Assembly: GCF_001021065.1 (NCBI RefSeq)
Contig: NZ_CP011546.1
Span: forward strand, 372,001 to 436,000
Source of the DNA: Corynebacterium uterequi
GTDB lineage: Bacteria > Actinomycetota > Actinomycetes > Mycobacteriales > Mycobacteriaceae
DNA: 64,000 bases
Direction: 5' to 3'
Below are positions 37,201 to 44,188 of this stretch, one piece after another. The notes under the pieces are model-generated. The model saw nothing but the letters and a program-made list of their open reading frames with translations, ran no database searches and was not told where the DNA came from. Every line of letters begins with the position of its first letter. Position 1 is the first letter of the stretch. Both the position numbers and the translations under genes were made by a program.

Positions 37201-37829
37201 CCGGCTATTGGCACCCGGAGGTGGACTCTCACCTGGTCATCGTCGGCGCGGCGGAGTCCGGCAAGTCCACCGCCGTCGCCGCGGTGTTGGCGGGGCTGAG
37301 CACCCGGGACCGGGCCGACGTGCGCCTCGTGGTCGTCGACGTCCGGCGGGCGCACCTCGGCCGGGTGGGTGATGAGCTGTTGGCGGCCTACGCGGCGTCG
37401 ACGGCTGCCGCCGAGGACGCGCTGCGCGACACCGTCATCACCCTGCGCCAACGCCTGCCCGGCGCGGAGCTGGATGCCGCCGCGCTGGCGAGCCGGTCGT
37501 GGTGGTCCGGCCCGGAGCTGTTCGTGGTCATCGACGATCTGGAGTTGGTGCCCGAGACGCAGCTGCGGGAGTTGGCGGAGCTGTTGCCGCACGCCCGGGA
37601 CATTGGGCTGCATGTCGTGGTTGCCCGGAAGTCCGGTGGGGTGGCGCGGGCGTTGTATTCCGGGTTCTTGGCGGCGCTGCGTGACACCCAGCCGGCGGCG
37701 TTGGTGCTCTCGGCGGAGCGGGAGGACGGCCCGGTGTTCGGGGTGACCACGTCTTTGCAACCGCCGGGGCGGGCCCGGTTTGTCATCCGCGGCGAGGACC
37801 GCGGCCTCTATCAGATAGCGCAGGTATAA
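34209..37829 (+). CDS. eccC: Type VII secretion ATPase EccC (ESX-4)
   Basis: 1206-aa fused EccC motor of the FtsK/SpoIIIE family. Two TM helices near residues 45-95 (IVRILMPIVMVAAMVAMVAV; VMLAVPLMMGLSMLMMFAPP) are followed by three ATPase domains with Walker A motifs GATGSGKSE (about residue 430), GSPQTGKSM (about 762) and GAAESGKST (about 1010). Domain 1 has Walker B LVLVDFKGG and is usually the active one; domain 3 normally binds the WXG100 signal. The GTG at 34209 follows GGGGGAGGA and gives VIDVDDGYIVEPRR. An ATG at 34170 lies inside the tandem repeat and is less likely. It is followed 3 bp later by the next ESX-4 gene. Confidence 0.95.
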   Translation: MIDVDDGYIVEPRRAGEREPAPPSPTGNILIDAVPPARRPQPVPIVRILMPIVMVAAMVAMVAVMFLGGRSASPVMLAVPLMMGLSMLMMFAPPQSEGDVDEVRRTYLRHLGQVREKALANGYKQRMHAVHRHPLPQDLVFRVGTDRMWERSAADKDACEVRVGVGTVRLTTPVDVRESGAAEDLEPVCAMSVRRILNSVSVVPEMPMVLNLKAFGLFAVSGPRARGLVRAVVAQLVVALGPESLGLSVQGRGWEWTRWLPHCADPAAADVRIVLLDDQGTAFEEYLTNDAWDVVIAIADGADQHSLMTRGMEEGLAVVVDEDVTAVSEDGPECLGRADYLSVKEAALLARAMTPYRRPRTVTAQRAGDLLALLGIDGADAVTPDQLWRGSLGTQRRLVVPIGVTESQSPLNLDLKEAAHGGMGPHGLCIGATGSGKSELLRTLVTALAATHSPRDLNLVLVDFKGGATFLGCESLPHTAAVITNLQDEAVLVERMHDALSGELNRRQEVLRKAGNYANITEYNAAEATPLPSLVIIVDEFSELLGQHPDFADLFVAIGRLGRSLGVHLLLASQRLEEGKLRGLDSHLSYRIGLKTFSAGESRQVLGVPDAYHLPSRPGSGYLRTDSEKLTRFQAAYVSGPVSRRVRREDATSPDGPRGVEEFRGIVVDAPGDADAEYVTDASTTLLRVVVDAARDAARVRGLKAHCVWLDPLPERVELSAVATEGAAALSATIGMIDRPYHQRQDPYTLDLTTRGGHVAVCGSPQTGKSMALVTLVGALALSTTTSQLRVYLIDLGGGFLATLTRLPHVAGYAGRGETEKIRRIVDEVAGFVTSGQDGHTLLVIDGWHAIAAAGSDLEALVDQVTALAADGPAAGVHLAIATPRWTTLRPAIRDLLGHRIELRVGDPMDSIVNRKAQAAVPVSPGRGVTTEGEQMLVAFTSAQDIEHLRVRAENLGQHPVPRLKLLPTSLSLASLEPAPTTPAGAVVFGVGGPMLQPGYWHPEVDSHLVIVGAAESGKSTAVAAVLAGLSTRDRADVRLVVVDVRRAHLGRVGDELLAAYAASTAAAEDALRDTVITLRQRLPGAELDAAALASRSWWSGPELFVVIDDLELVPETQLRELAELLPHARDIGLHVVVARKSGGVARALYSGFLAALRDTQPAALVLSAEREDGPVFGVTTSLQPPGRARFVIRGEDRGLYQIAQV

Positions 37830-37832
37830 CGC

Positions 37833-38801
37833 ATGTCCCTTACGGAGGTTTCCCGGCCGACGTTGCACGTCACCGTCTTCGATTCGGCCACGGTGTTCGA
37901 CGGGGTGGGTCCCGACGACGTCGTGTACCGCTACGACCTGCCCGGCGCCAGCTACGCCGAAGGGTGGGCGCGCGACGCGGTCGTCGAGCAGATCGCCGCC
38001 CTGGCCGGCACCCACTGGCCCGAGGTCACCGTCACCATTGATGCTTCCGCCGACGCCGCCGAGCAGCTTAACGAGTGGTTGCTCGACGAGGGGGTGCGGG
38101 TTATTGACGCGCTCGGCGTGGGGGAGGACCCGGCGACGGTCGTCGCCCGCGCCGTCGGGGCAGTGGAGGCCGGCGAGGACACCGCCGTGGCGGAGGAAAC
38201 CCCGGGTGAGCAGCGCCGACGGTGGGTTCTCCTGGCCGCGGCGGTGGCGGCGCTATTCGCGCTCGGGGTGGTGGCGGTGGTGGTGTGGGGGCGTGTGACC
38301 GCGCCCGACACCGCCGACAGCGCGGTGGTGAGCTCACCACCGCCGGCGCAGAGCTCGGAGGCCAAGGCAGCCGAACCGCCGGCGTCGCCCTCGCCCTCGC
38401 CCTCGGCGGAGCCGACGGAGACGCTCACCCTCGACGCAGTCAAGGTCACCCTGCCGGAGGGCTATCAGCTCGCCGCCGGGGACGCCGGGACCGTCGTGGC
38501 CACCGGCCCGGACCCGGACACGCGCCTGCACCTCGTGGTCCAGCCGGCTGGCGGGGCGCCGGAGCAGGTGCTCGACCAGCTGGCCCTCGACGTCGACGCC
38601 GACCCGCAACTCATCGCCCCCGAGCGGGCCGCGGAGTCCTTCTCCTACGCGGAGCTGCCCGGCGACGGCTCGCAGGTGGCGTGGCACACGTGGTTTGAGG
38701 GCGAGAACCAGCTCGTCGTCGGCTGCCACTACCGCCGCCAGCCCAGCGTCGCCGGCCAGCGGGCGTGCGAGATGGCCCGCGACACACTCACCCATTCATA
38801 G
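37833..38801 (+). CDS. Type VII secretion-associated protein (Rv3446c-like)
   Basis: 322-aa protein. A cytosolic N-terminal domain (about residues 1-125) precedes one TM (RRWVLLAAAVAALFALGVVA, about 129-148), a Pro/Ser-rich linker (SPSPSPSAEPTET) and an extracytoplasmic domain containing GYQLAAGDAG and a Cys pair near the C-terminus (GCHYRRQPSVAGQRACEMAR). It occupies the position of Rv3446c between eccC4 and the WXG100 genes of mycobacterial ESX-4; that family is annotated only as T7SS-associated. EccE is absent, as is normal for ESX-4. Confidence 0.88.
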   Translation: MSLTEVSRPTLHVTVFDSATVFDGVGPDDVVYRYDLPGASYAEGWARDAVVEQIAALAGTHWPEVTVTIDASADAAEQLNEWLLDEGVRVIDALGVGEDPATVVARAVGAVEAGEDTAVAEETPGEQRRRWVLLAAAVAALFALGVVAVVVWGRVTAPDTADSAVVSSPPPAQSSEAKAAEPPASPSPSPSAEPTETLTLDAVKVTLPEGYQLAAGDAGTVVATGPDPDTRLHLVVQPAGGAPEQVLDQLALDVDADPQLIAPERAAESFSYAELPGDGSQVAWHTWFEGENQLVVGCHYRRQPSVAGQRACEMARDTLTHS

Positions 38802-38904
38802 ATGGAACCCAATCGGCTAACAGCCAGTCGAAGAATAGTGAGGCGCACACCGACACCGCGGCTCACTGTCCACTACCCAGCACACCAGAAAGGTCCTTAA
38901 TCCG

Positions 38905-39219
38905 ATGAGCCAGTTGTTCAACACCGAAGCCGAGGTCATGATCGCGACGGCCGGCAAGGTCGACGCCGTCAATGCCAACGTGCAAGCCGAACTGTCCCGC
39001 ATCCGCGGCCGGGTCGCCGACGTGCAGGCCGTGTGGGCCGGCGACGCCCAGCGCAGCTTCGACGACATCATGCAGCGCTACGACGTCAACGCGCACAAGC
39101 TCCAGGACGCGCTCACCGCCATCGCCGACAACATCCGCGGCAACGCCCACCACTTCTCCGACGTGGAGGCCTCGCACGCCCAGTCCCTCAACTCCGCCGG
39201 CGCCGGGCTGGCGCTGTAG
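38905..39219 (+). CDS. esxU: WXG100 family T7SS substrate, first of pair
   Basis: 104-aa WXG100 protein: helix, WAG turn (VWAGDAQRSF), helix, ending GLAL. It is expected to form a helical-hairpin heterodimer with the next product and be secreted by ESX-4. AGAAAGG precedes the ATG. The symbol is by synteny with Rv3445c. Confidence 0.9.
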   Translation: MSQLFNTEAEVMIATAGKVDAVNANVQAELSRIRGRVADVQAVWAGDAQRSFDDIMQRYDVNAHKLQDALTAIADNIRGNAHHFSDVEASHAQSLNSAGAGLAL

Positions 39220-39251
39220 TCACACCCCGATACCTCGAAAGGCACACACTC

Positions 39252-39539
39252 ATGAGCTTCATCAAGTACCAATTCGGCGAGATCGACAGCGTCGCCGGCG
39301 ACATCCGCACCACCGCCGGGCGCATCGGCTCCGAGCTCGACGCCCTCAAGGCGGACCTGCGTCCCATGGTGGACACGTGGGAAGGCGACTCCTCGGAGGC
39401 CTACCAGGCCCGCCAGGCAGAGTGGGACGCGGCCGCGGCCGAGCTCAACATCATCCTGCAGTCCATCACCCAAGCGCTGTCTGAGGGCAACACCGCCATG
39501 TCCGACATCAATCAGGCCGCCGCGAGGTCCTGGAACTAA
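39252..39539 (+). CDS. esxT: WXG100 family T7SS substrate, second of pair
   Basis: 95-aa WXG100 protein with the WEG turn ([18 protein letters not shown]); the Tyr-x-x-x-Glu-type C-terminal export signal is not obvious here. CGAAAGG precedes ATG 39252. It is partner of the preceding gene, and equals Rv3444c by position. Confidence 0.9.
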   Translation: MSFIKYQFGEIDSVAGDIRTTAGRIGSELDALKADLRPMVDTWEGDSSEAYQARQAEWDAAAAELNIILQSITQALSEGNTAMSDINQAAARSWN

Positions 39540-39650
39540 CGCTCGCCGCGCGGTAAGGGCGGGGCCGAATCCCCCACACACCGAACAAGCACAACCGCGT
39601 CAGGGGCACGACGCATTGCGGGTTGGTCCCACCCGGCTGCCACGGCCACG

Positions 39651-39679
39651 AACGCCACCTGGACTCAGGTGGCGTTTTG
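39651..39679 (+). terminator. Terminator after the ESX-4 operon
   Basis: Perfect 11-bp stem AACGCCACCTG / CAGGTGGCGTT with a 4-base loop (39651-39676) and TTTT. It separates ESX-4 from rplM. Confidence 0.9.
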
Positions 39680-39834
39680 CCATGTCAGCAGGTGGTGGCG
39701 TAGGGTTGTTGGCCTGTGTCCACCTGGTTTTTGGATGCGTCGACGGGTCTCCACCGGCCGCCGTCGCCGCAGGTGAGGGTGGGCGCGTGACTAGGCCGGC
39801 AGCACCTTCTAGACAGACTTTCAAGGAGTCATGC

Positions 39835-40278
39835 ATGTCTACTTACCACCCGAAGAGCGGTGACATTACCCGTAAGTGGTACGTCATCGACGCGACCGAC
39901 GTGGTGCTGGGCAAGCTTGCTTCCACCGCAGCTGACCTGCTGCGCGGCAAGCACAAGCCCCAGTTCGCGCCGAACGTGGACACCGGCGATCACGTCATCG
40001 TGATCAACGCCGAGAAGATCCACATCTCCTCTAACAAGCGTGATCGCGAGATGCGCTACCGCCACTCCGGCTACCCGGGTGGTCTGAAGTCCATGACCCT
40101 GGGTCAGGCTCTCGACACCCGCCCGGAGCGCGTCATCGAGGAAGCCATCAAGGGCATGATGCCGCACAACAAGCTCTCCCGCGCCTCCATCAAGAAGCTG
40201 CACGTCTTCGTCGGTGCCGAGCACCCGTACGGTGGCCAGCAGCCCGAGACCTTCGAGTTCAAGCAGGTGACCCAGTAA
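39835..40278 (+). CDS. rplM: 50S ribosomal protein L13
   Basis: 147-aa L13: [37 protein letters not shown] and [19 protein letters not shown]. The ATG at 39835 follows AAGGAG; another ATG at 39831 is out of frame. An early 50S assembly protein. Its stop overlaps the rpsI ATG by one base. Confidence 0.98.
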   Translation: MSTYHPKSGDITRKWYVIDATDVVLGKLASTAADLLRGKHKPQFAPNVDTGDHVIVINAEKIHISSNKRDREMRYRHSGYPGGLKSMTLGQALDTRPERVIEEAIKGMMPHNKLSRASIKKLHVFVGAEHPYGGQQPETFEFKQVTQ

Positions 40279-40823
40279 TGACCGACGCCAACATCACCAA
40301 CGAGGCCGTCGAGGAGAACGTGGCCTCCGCCGAGGACATCGCCGCCGCTCAGGCCGCTGCCGAGGACTTCTCCTACACCATCGGTGACTCCTTCGAGGCT
40401 GAGGCCGAGGTCGAAGAGGTCGCCCCGATCGTCCACGAAGGCCCGATCCAGACCGTTGGCCGCCGTAAGCGCGCCATCGCCCGCATCGTGCTCAAGCCGG
40501 GCACCGGCGAGATCACCATCAACGGCCGCACCCTGGAGAACTACTTCCCGAACAAGGTCCACCAGCAGGACATCCTGTCCCCGCTGGCGCTGCTTGATCG
40601 TGAAGGCCAGTTCGACATCAAGGCCAACATCGGTGGCGGCGGCCCGACCGGCCAGTCCGGTGCCCTGCGCCTGGCCATCGCCCGCGCCCTGAACATCTAC
40701 AACCCGGCGGATCGCCCGGCCCTGAAGAAGGCTGGCTTCCTGACCCGCGACGCTCGTGCCGTCGAGCGCAAGAAGGCCGGTCTGCACAAGGCCCGCCGCG
40801 CCCCGCAGTACTCCAAGCGTTAA
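40278..40823 (+). CDS. rpsI: 30S ribosomal protein S9
   Basis: 181-aa S9 with an acidic N-terminal extension of about 55 residues typical of this order. The S9 core follows ([57 protein letters not shown]). The C-terminal Ser-Lys-Arg tail reaches the P-site tRNA. Confidence 0.98.
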   Translation: MTDANITNEAVEENVASAEDIAAAQAAAEDFSYTIGDSFEAEAEVEEVAPIVHEGPIQTVGRRKRAIARIVLKPGTGEITINGRTLENYFPNKVHQQDILSPLALLDREGQFDIKANIGGGGPTGQSGALRLAIARALNIYNPADRPALKKAGFLTRDARAVERKKAGLHKARRAPQYSKR

Positions 40824-40847
40824 GCTTCGCTTCTTCCGCAAGCTGTT

Positions 40848-40887
40848 CGACGCCGCGCCTCGAGGATTCGTCCTCGGCGCGGCGTCG
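40848..40887 (+). terminator. Hairpin after rpsI
   Basis: A 12-bp perfect stem CGACGCCGCGCC / GGCGCGGCGTCG (40848-40859, 40876-40887) with an inner GAGGATTCGTCCTC hairpin, 25 bp after rpsI. No T-run follows, so termination is likely but not certain. Confidence 0.55.
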
Positions 40888-40919
40888 CTGCGTGTGTTGC
40901 CGGTGATAGCTTTGAGGTC

Positions 40920-41086
40920 ATGACTCTTAGCCGGGATGTGATGGTTCGGAACCTGAGGTCTTTTCAGAGCTACTGGTCCCAGGAGATTGCTGACTGGAAG
41001 CAGCAGGGCCTGACTGGCGAGGAGCAGAAGAGCGCCCAGCGGTTCTGGATTGATCTGTTCGGCTGCTTTGGCGTCTCGGCGGCGAG
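40920..41086 (+). pseudogene. N-terminal fragment of a DNA methyltransferase (MmeI-like)
   Basis: The first 55 codons or so read MTLSRDVMVRNLRSFQSYWS and then FWIDLFGCFGVSAARK. This resembles the N-terminal domain of large type IIL (MmeI-like) restriction-methylation proteins, where it precedes a LFE-x-x-A-x-R-G-S-T-G-N motif. After ARK the sequence switches to ISL3 transposase sequence near 41087, so the gene is truncated by the element and the rest of the enzyme is missing. The family call rests on a short stretch. Confidence 0.4.
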
Positions 41087-41288
41087 GAAGCGGCCCTGCT
41101 ATGCCTACCAACCAACCTGGACGACCGGTGCCACCGGTGCGGATGCCCTGGCCGAGCCCGCGACAGCATCATCCGCACGCTTGCTCACATCCCCTTTCGG
41201 ATGGCGACCGAGCACCTTGCACATCCGACTACGCCGCTACCAGTGCACCAACTGCGGGCATGTATGGCACCATGACCTTAACCCAGGT
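41087..41288 (+). pseudogene. ISL3 transposase 5' fragment
   Basis: Matches the N-terminal zinc-finger region of the transposase at 18900-19130 (CHRCGCPGRARDSI; RRYQCTNCGHVWHHDLNPG). A one-base insertion at CCCTTTCGGA shifts the frame within it. It stops exactly where the 83-bp inverted repeat begins. Confidence 0.8.
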
Positions 41289-41371
41289 GAAGCGGTCTGG
41301 GTTGGTGAGAGGGCATGATGCAACACAGGAGGAAGATCATGGCTACCAGCCCTTATGACCAGGAGACCCGG
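41289..41371. repeat. Left arm of 83-bp inverted repeat
   Basis: The sequence GAAGCGGTCTGGGTTGGTGA...GGAGACCCGG is the reverse complement of 43801-43883 with a single difference seen (GGAGGAAG versus GGAGCAAG). It includes the start of an IS3 OrfA gene (ATGGCTACCAGCCCTTATGA), here cut off by a TGA. Confidence 0.85.
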
Positions 41372-41471
41372 TGAGGGGTGCACAGTTTTCAGGACCAGGC
41401 TGGATCAGAGTCGATGACAATCGACGTACCCACAGCGTGGAGGGCACGTCCCAACAAGAAAGACGACCACC

Positions 41472-41753
41472 ATGGCCACCAAGAAACGCCGCTCACCCGA
41501 GGACCTCATCCGGGCGCTGAACACCGCCGATGAACTCGCCGCTACCGGAGCCTCCAGCGGCCAGATCGCCGCCCAACTCGGGGTCTCCGCCGCGCCCTTG
41601 TACAACTGGCGTAAAAAGTACCGCGGCATGGACATCGACGCCGCCAAGCAGCTCAAAGCCTTGAAGGAAGAAACCGCCACCCTCAAACGCCTCCTCGCCG
41701 ACAAAGTCGTCGAAGCCGACGCGCTGAGGGAGATCACCAAGGGAAAATTCTAA
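41472..41753 (+). CDS. Solo IS3-family OrfA
   Basis: 93-aa OrfA of the IS407/IS3 type: SPEDLIRALNTADELAATGA, a helix-turn-helix (SGQIAAQLGVSAAPLYNWRK) and coiled coil (LKALKEETATLKRLLADKVV) ending ITKGKF. The length looks complete, but no OrfB follows, so the element has lost its catalytic part. The short region before it (41372-41471) may hold its left end. Confidence 0.8.
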   Translation: MATKKRRSPEDLIRALNTADELAATGASSGQIAAQLGVSAAPLYNWRKKYRGMDIDAAKQLKALKEETATLKRLLADKVVEADALREITKGKF

Positions 41754-41789
41754 ATGGTGGTGGTGCTGTGTGTATTGCTTGTGCCGCAT

Positions 41790-42290
41790 TTAGATACTTT
41801 CGGGTAGTTCTTTCGGCATGGCCCATAGCTTCCTCCCTTCGTCGGTGAGTCGAATACCGGGGCGGATTTTGATGGCCATGCCTTCATCTTCGGGGGTGCG
41901 TGGCACGTAAGCGAAACCAGGCTTGTTATTCAGGCCTTTAACTGCTTTATAATTCGGGTTATAATCAACAACCTGCTGAAAACCGTTAAGTTTATTCAGA
42001 AAGGCTCTCAGTTTCAACCTGCCGCCACGTTCCAATGCACTTTGGTCCAGGTTCCACAAGGCTAAAAGCCGAATGTTCTGGTGCAAAGTGGAGTGGTTTG
42101 CCTCCGGAATTATATCCCAGGGAAAATGCCTCGAAACATAATCGCTCAATCGTTGTGAAGTCTCGTGCCCACCCTGCTTAGCGAGCTTATGGACATACTG
42201 CCGCGAAACCTTGAACGCCCTAGCGATAGCCGCTTGAGACTCACCGGCTTCCATTAGTTGCATCACTAGCTCTGGCGTTAGCCCGCTCAT
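41790..42290 (-). CDS. HTH protein of unknown family, paralog A
   Basis: 166 aa. The N-terminal helix-turn-helix (LVMQLMEAGESQAAIARAFK followed by VSRQYVHKLAKQGG) suits DNA binding, and the middle (PWDIIPEANHSTLHQNIRLL) is helical. The last 70 residues are nearly identical to those of the gene at 43116-43622, including PGFAYVPRTPEDEGMAIKIR. I do not recognise the family. The lower GC than the ribosomal genes nearby and the surrounding IS fragments point to acquired DNA. It could be a phage- or plasmid-type repressor. Homology to paralog B continues about 12 bases past the stop codon. Confidence 0.75.
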   Translation of the reverse strand: MSGLTPELVMQLMEAGESQAAIARAFKVSRQYVHKLAKQGGHETSQRLSDYVSRHFPWDIIPEANHSTLHQNIRLLALWNLDQSALERGGRLKLRAFLNKLNGFQQVVDYNPNYKAVKGLNNKPGFAYVPRTPEDEGMAIKIRPGIRLTDEGRKLWAMPKELPESI

Positions 42291-42355
42291 GTCACTCGCA
42301 CTCCTAGATAACTGTTGCTACAGCGCCTAGTTTACCTAAGATGCAAGCGGGCTGT

Positions 42356-42832
42356 GATGTCTCAAGACATGTGTGATAGTTTTGTCTCACGACATCAGTG
42401 ACACAAGCTGAGAGTCATCGATGATCCACCTGGCGTGGGACTTGCGTCGTGCACCGAGATCGGACCGCAATCCAGCCCGGAGGCGTCAAGAGCGCGTCGT
42501 TAAGCCGCGGCGTGGTCGTTGATCGCTTCGTCGAGCTTGGTTGGGCTGGTGTGAGGACGCCTGGATTTCGGCTCCAGGATCGCGTTTGGGCCTTCGGATA
42601 CAGCGCGTGAAGGTAGCCTGTAGAAGGTCTGGCGGGAGATGCCATGGGCAGCGCAGAACGCGCTCACCGCGCCTCGTTCGGCGTCTTCGGGCCACGACGC
42701 AATCGCTAAGCGGATCTTCGGATCGATGGGTTCTACGCGTTTGGTCACCCGATCGATCCAAGCCGACGTGTCACACCCTCCCTAGCCGGTTGTGTCACAC
42801 ATGTCTTGAGGCGGAACTGTCACTGAAGTCCT
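42356..42832 (-). mobile_element. IS481-like remnant
   Basis: CTCAAGACATGTGTGA near 42360 and its reverse complement near 42795-42810 (TCACACATGTCTTGAG) form outward ends about 450 bp apart, with TGTC/GACA motifs outside them. Between them lies only an N-terminal transposase fragment, so most of the element is deleted. Confidence 0.6.
42500..42748 (-). pseudogene. IS481-family transposase N-terminal fragment
   Basis: 82 codons with a helix-turn-helix (VSAFCAAHGISRQTFYRLPS) followed by AVSEGPNAILEPKSRRPHTS, the usual start of IS481-type transposases. The DDE core is absent. Confidence 0.7.
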
Positions 42833-43115
42833 GATACATAACAGGGATAACCACGATGCGGGGCGTTGTCACACTTGATCGACTCCGGCTAGCTTGAAAG
42901 CGTATGGGCACCTATTGTAGGTGTTTCTTTGTGAGACTGATCTGTGTATTCGAGTTTATGGTACCTTTTGTTTAGGTGCCCAAATGCGAACTGTCTCAGT
43001 GTTACCGCGTGCCCCCGTCACCCCCGTCGGGAAGTGGTAGGCGTTCATCGTCCTTATGTCTCAGGGTATGAATTGTCTTATTGCGGCTGTATAGGGTGTG
43101 GCGTTGGTGCCGCAT
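42833..43115. other. Gap downstream of the second HTH gene
   Basis: About 280 bp, AT-richer than the surroundings. It contains GGGCACCTA near 42906 and TAGGTGCCC near 42976 as a distant inverted repeat, possibly the ends of another small element. No gene was found. Confidence 0.35.
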
Positions 43116-43622
43116 TTAGATACCTTCGGGCAGTTCTTTCGGCATGGCCCATAATTTCCTCCCTTCCGCTGTGAGTCGGATTCCGGGACGGATTTTGATA
43201 GCCATGCCTTCGTCTTCCGGTGTGCGTGGCACGTAGGCGAAACCAGGCTTGCTGTTCAAACCTTTAATCGGCGGATAGTTCAGGTTAAAATCAACCACTT
43301 GATTGAACACAATTAGCTTATTGAGAAAACGGGATAGCTTGCCAACAGCCTCACCTTTTATAAGTTCATGGTCCATGTTCCAAAAGGCCATAAGCCTGAT
43401 ACTGTTGTGGATGGTTGCGTTCCGCCATTCGGTAGGAACATCCCATGGCATGTTCTCGGCCACGAACTTACTAGGGGTAACGTAAACGTAACCCGCGCCC
43501 TTCAGAATCTTGGAAACATACTGTTGGGTTACGCCAAACTCCCTTGCAATAGCTGCTTGGCTTTCACCGCTCTCCAAGAGTTGGATAGCAATATCTGCTG
43601 TTAGCCCGCTGTAGCCGCTCAT
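43116..43622 (-). CDS. HTH protein of unknown family, paralog B
   Basis: 168 aa, homologous over its whole length to the gene at 41790-42290. The N-terminal HTH is IAIQLLESGESQAAIAREFG followed by VTQQYVSKILKGAG. The recognition-helix region and middle differ, while the last 60 residues (GLNSKPGFAYVPRTPEDEGM ... AMPKELPEGI) are almost the same. Conserved C-terminus with diverged DNA-binding part suggests two regulators with different operators but a shared partner or oligomer interface. The family is not recognised. Confidence 0.75.
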   Translation of the reverse strand: MSGYSGLTADIAIQLLESGESQAAIAREFGVTQQYVSKILKGAGYVYVTPSKFVAENMPWDVPTEWRNATIHNSIRLMAFWNMDHELIKGEAVGKLSRFLNKLIVFNQVVDFNLNYPPIKGLNSKPGFAYVPRTPEDEGMAIKIRPGIRLTAEGRKLWAMPKELPEGI

Positions 43623-43643
43623 CCCTCCACCGTATCAAACTGG

Positions 43644-43701
43644 CTCTTCACAATTGAGGCTGGCGGGTTCAGACCCCTACTACACCCTCAACGGTGAAGA
43701 G
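43644..43701. mobile_element. 58-bp residue of an ISL3 element
   Basis: Two ISL3 ends face each other with almost nothing between: CTCTTCACAATTGAGG at 43644 and CTACACCCTCAACGGTGAAG ending at about 43700. It truncates the IS3 OrfA fragment that follows. Confidence 0.7.
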
Positions 43702-43833
43702 CCTCTTTACTCCGGTGACTGCGGAGACCGCGCGAAGCGCAGCGGCCTTGGTCTCAGCGCCGGCTTCGAGCTCGTCGAGGTACATTCTCACGACCCTATC
43801 CCGGGTCTCCTGGTCATAAGGGCTGGTAGCCAT
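43702..43833 (-). pseudogene. IS3 OrfA N-terminal fragment
   Basis: Minus-strand codons read MATSPYDQETRDRVVRMYLD and continue LEAGAETKAAALRAVSAVTGVK, the start of an IS3-family OrfA, cut off by the ISL3 residue. The same gene start is present in the inverted-repeat copy at 41338. Confidence 0.7.
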
Positions 43834-43883
43834 GATCTTGCTCCTGTGTTGCATCATGCCCTCTCACCAACCCAGACCGCTTC
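43801..43883. repeat. Right arm of 83-bp inverted repeat
   Basis: Reverse complement of 41289-41371. The two arms enclose about 2.4 kb with both HTH genes, the solo OrfA and the IS481 remnant. ISL3 sequence resumes immediately outside each arm. Confidence 0.85.
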
Positions 43884-44128
43884 GGGGGTTCCTCGTGGGT
43901 TGGTCGAGGTGGTTCGTCTTGGCCGGACTTTGACGAAGCGGCGGGAGGACATCCTGGCATTTTTCGATCGTCCTGGCTCGAGCAACGGCCCGACTGAGGC
44001 GATCAACGGGCGGTTGGAGCACCTGCGTGGTATCGCCTTGGGGTTTCGCAACCTCACGCACTACATCGCCCGTAGCCTGCTGGAGGCTGACGGGTTCAGG
44101 CCCGTGCTACACCCTCAATTGTGAAGAG
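43884..44128 (+). pseudogene. ISL3 transposase 3' fragment and right end
   Basis: Codons read GVPRGLVEVVRLGRTLTKRR and continue to RSLLEADGFRPVLHPQL, matching the C-terminus of the ISL3 transposase at 17877-18120. The element ends CTACACCCTCAATTGTGAAG AG at 44128. With 41087-41288 this gives the two ends of one ISL3 copy whose middle is replaced by the bracketed block. Confidence 0.8.
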
Positions 44129-44188
44129 CCGTTTATCTCCCCCGGTGAGGGCTGCACATGGCCCTTATGCGCCTCGGCGCCGCACCGC

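Noticed and set aside
42906..42984. GGGCACCTA/TAGGTGCCC inverted repeat as a terminator for the second HTH gene
   Set aside because: The arms are about 60 bases apart with no T-run; more likely remnants of an element end, not assigned.
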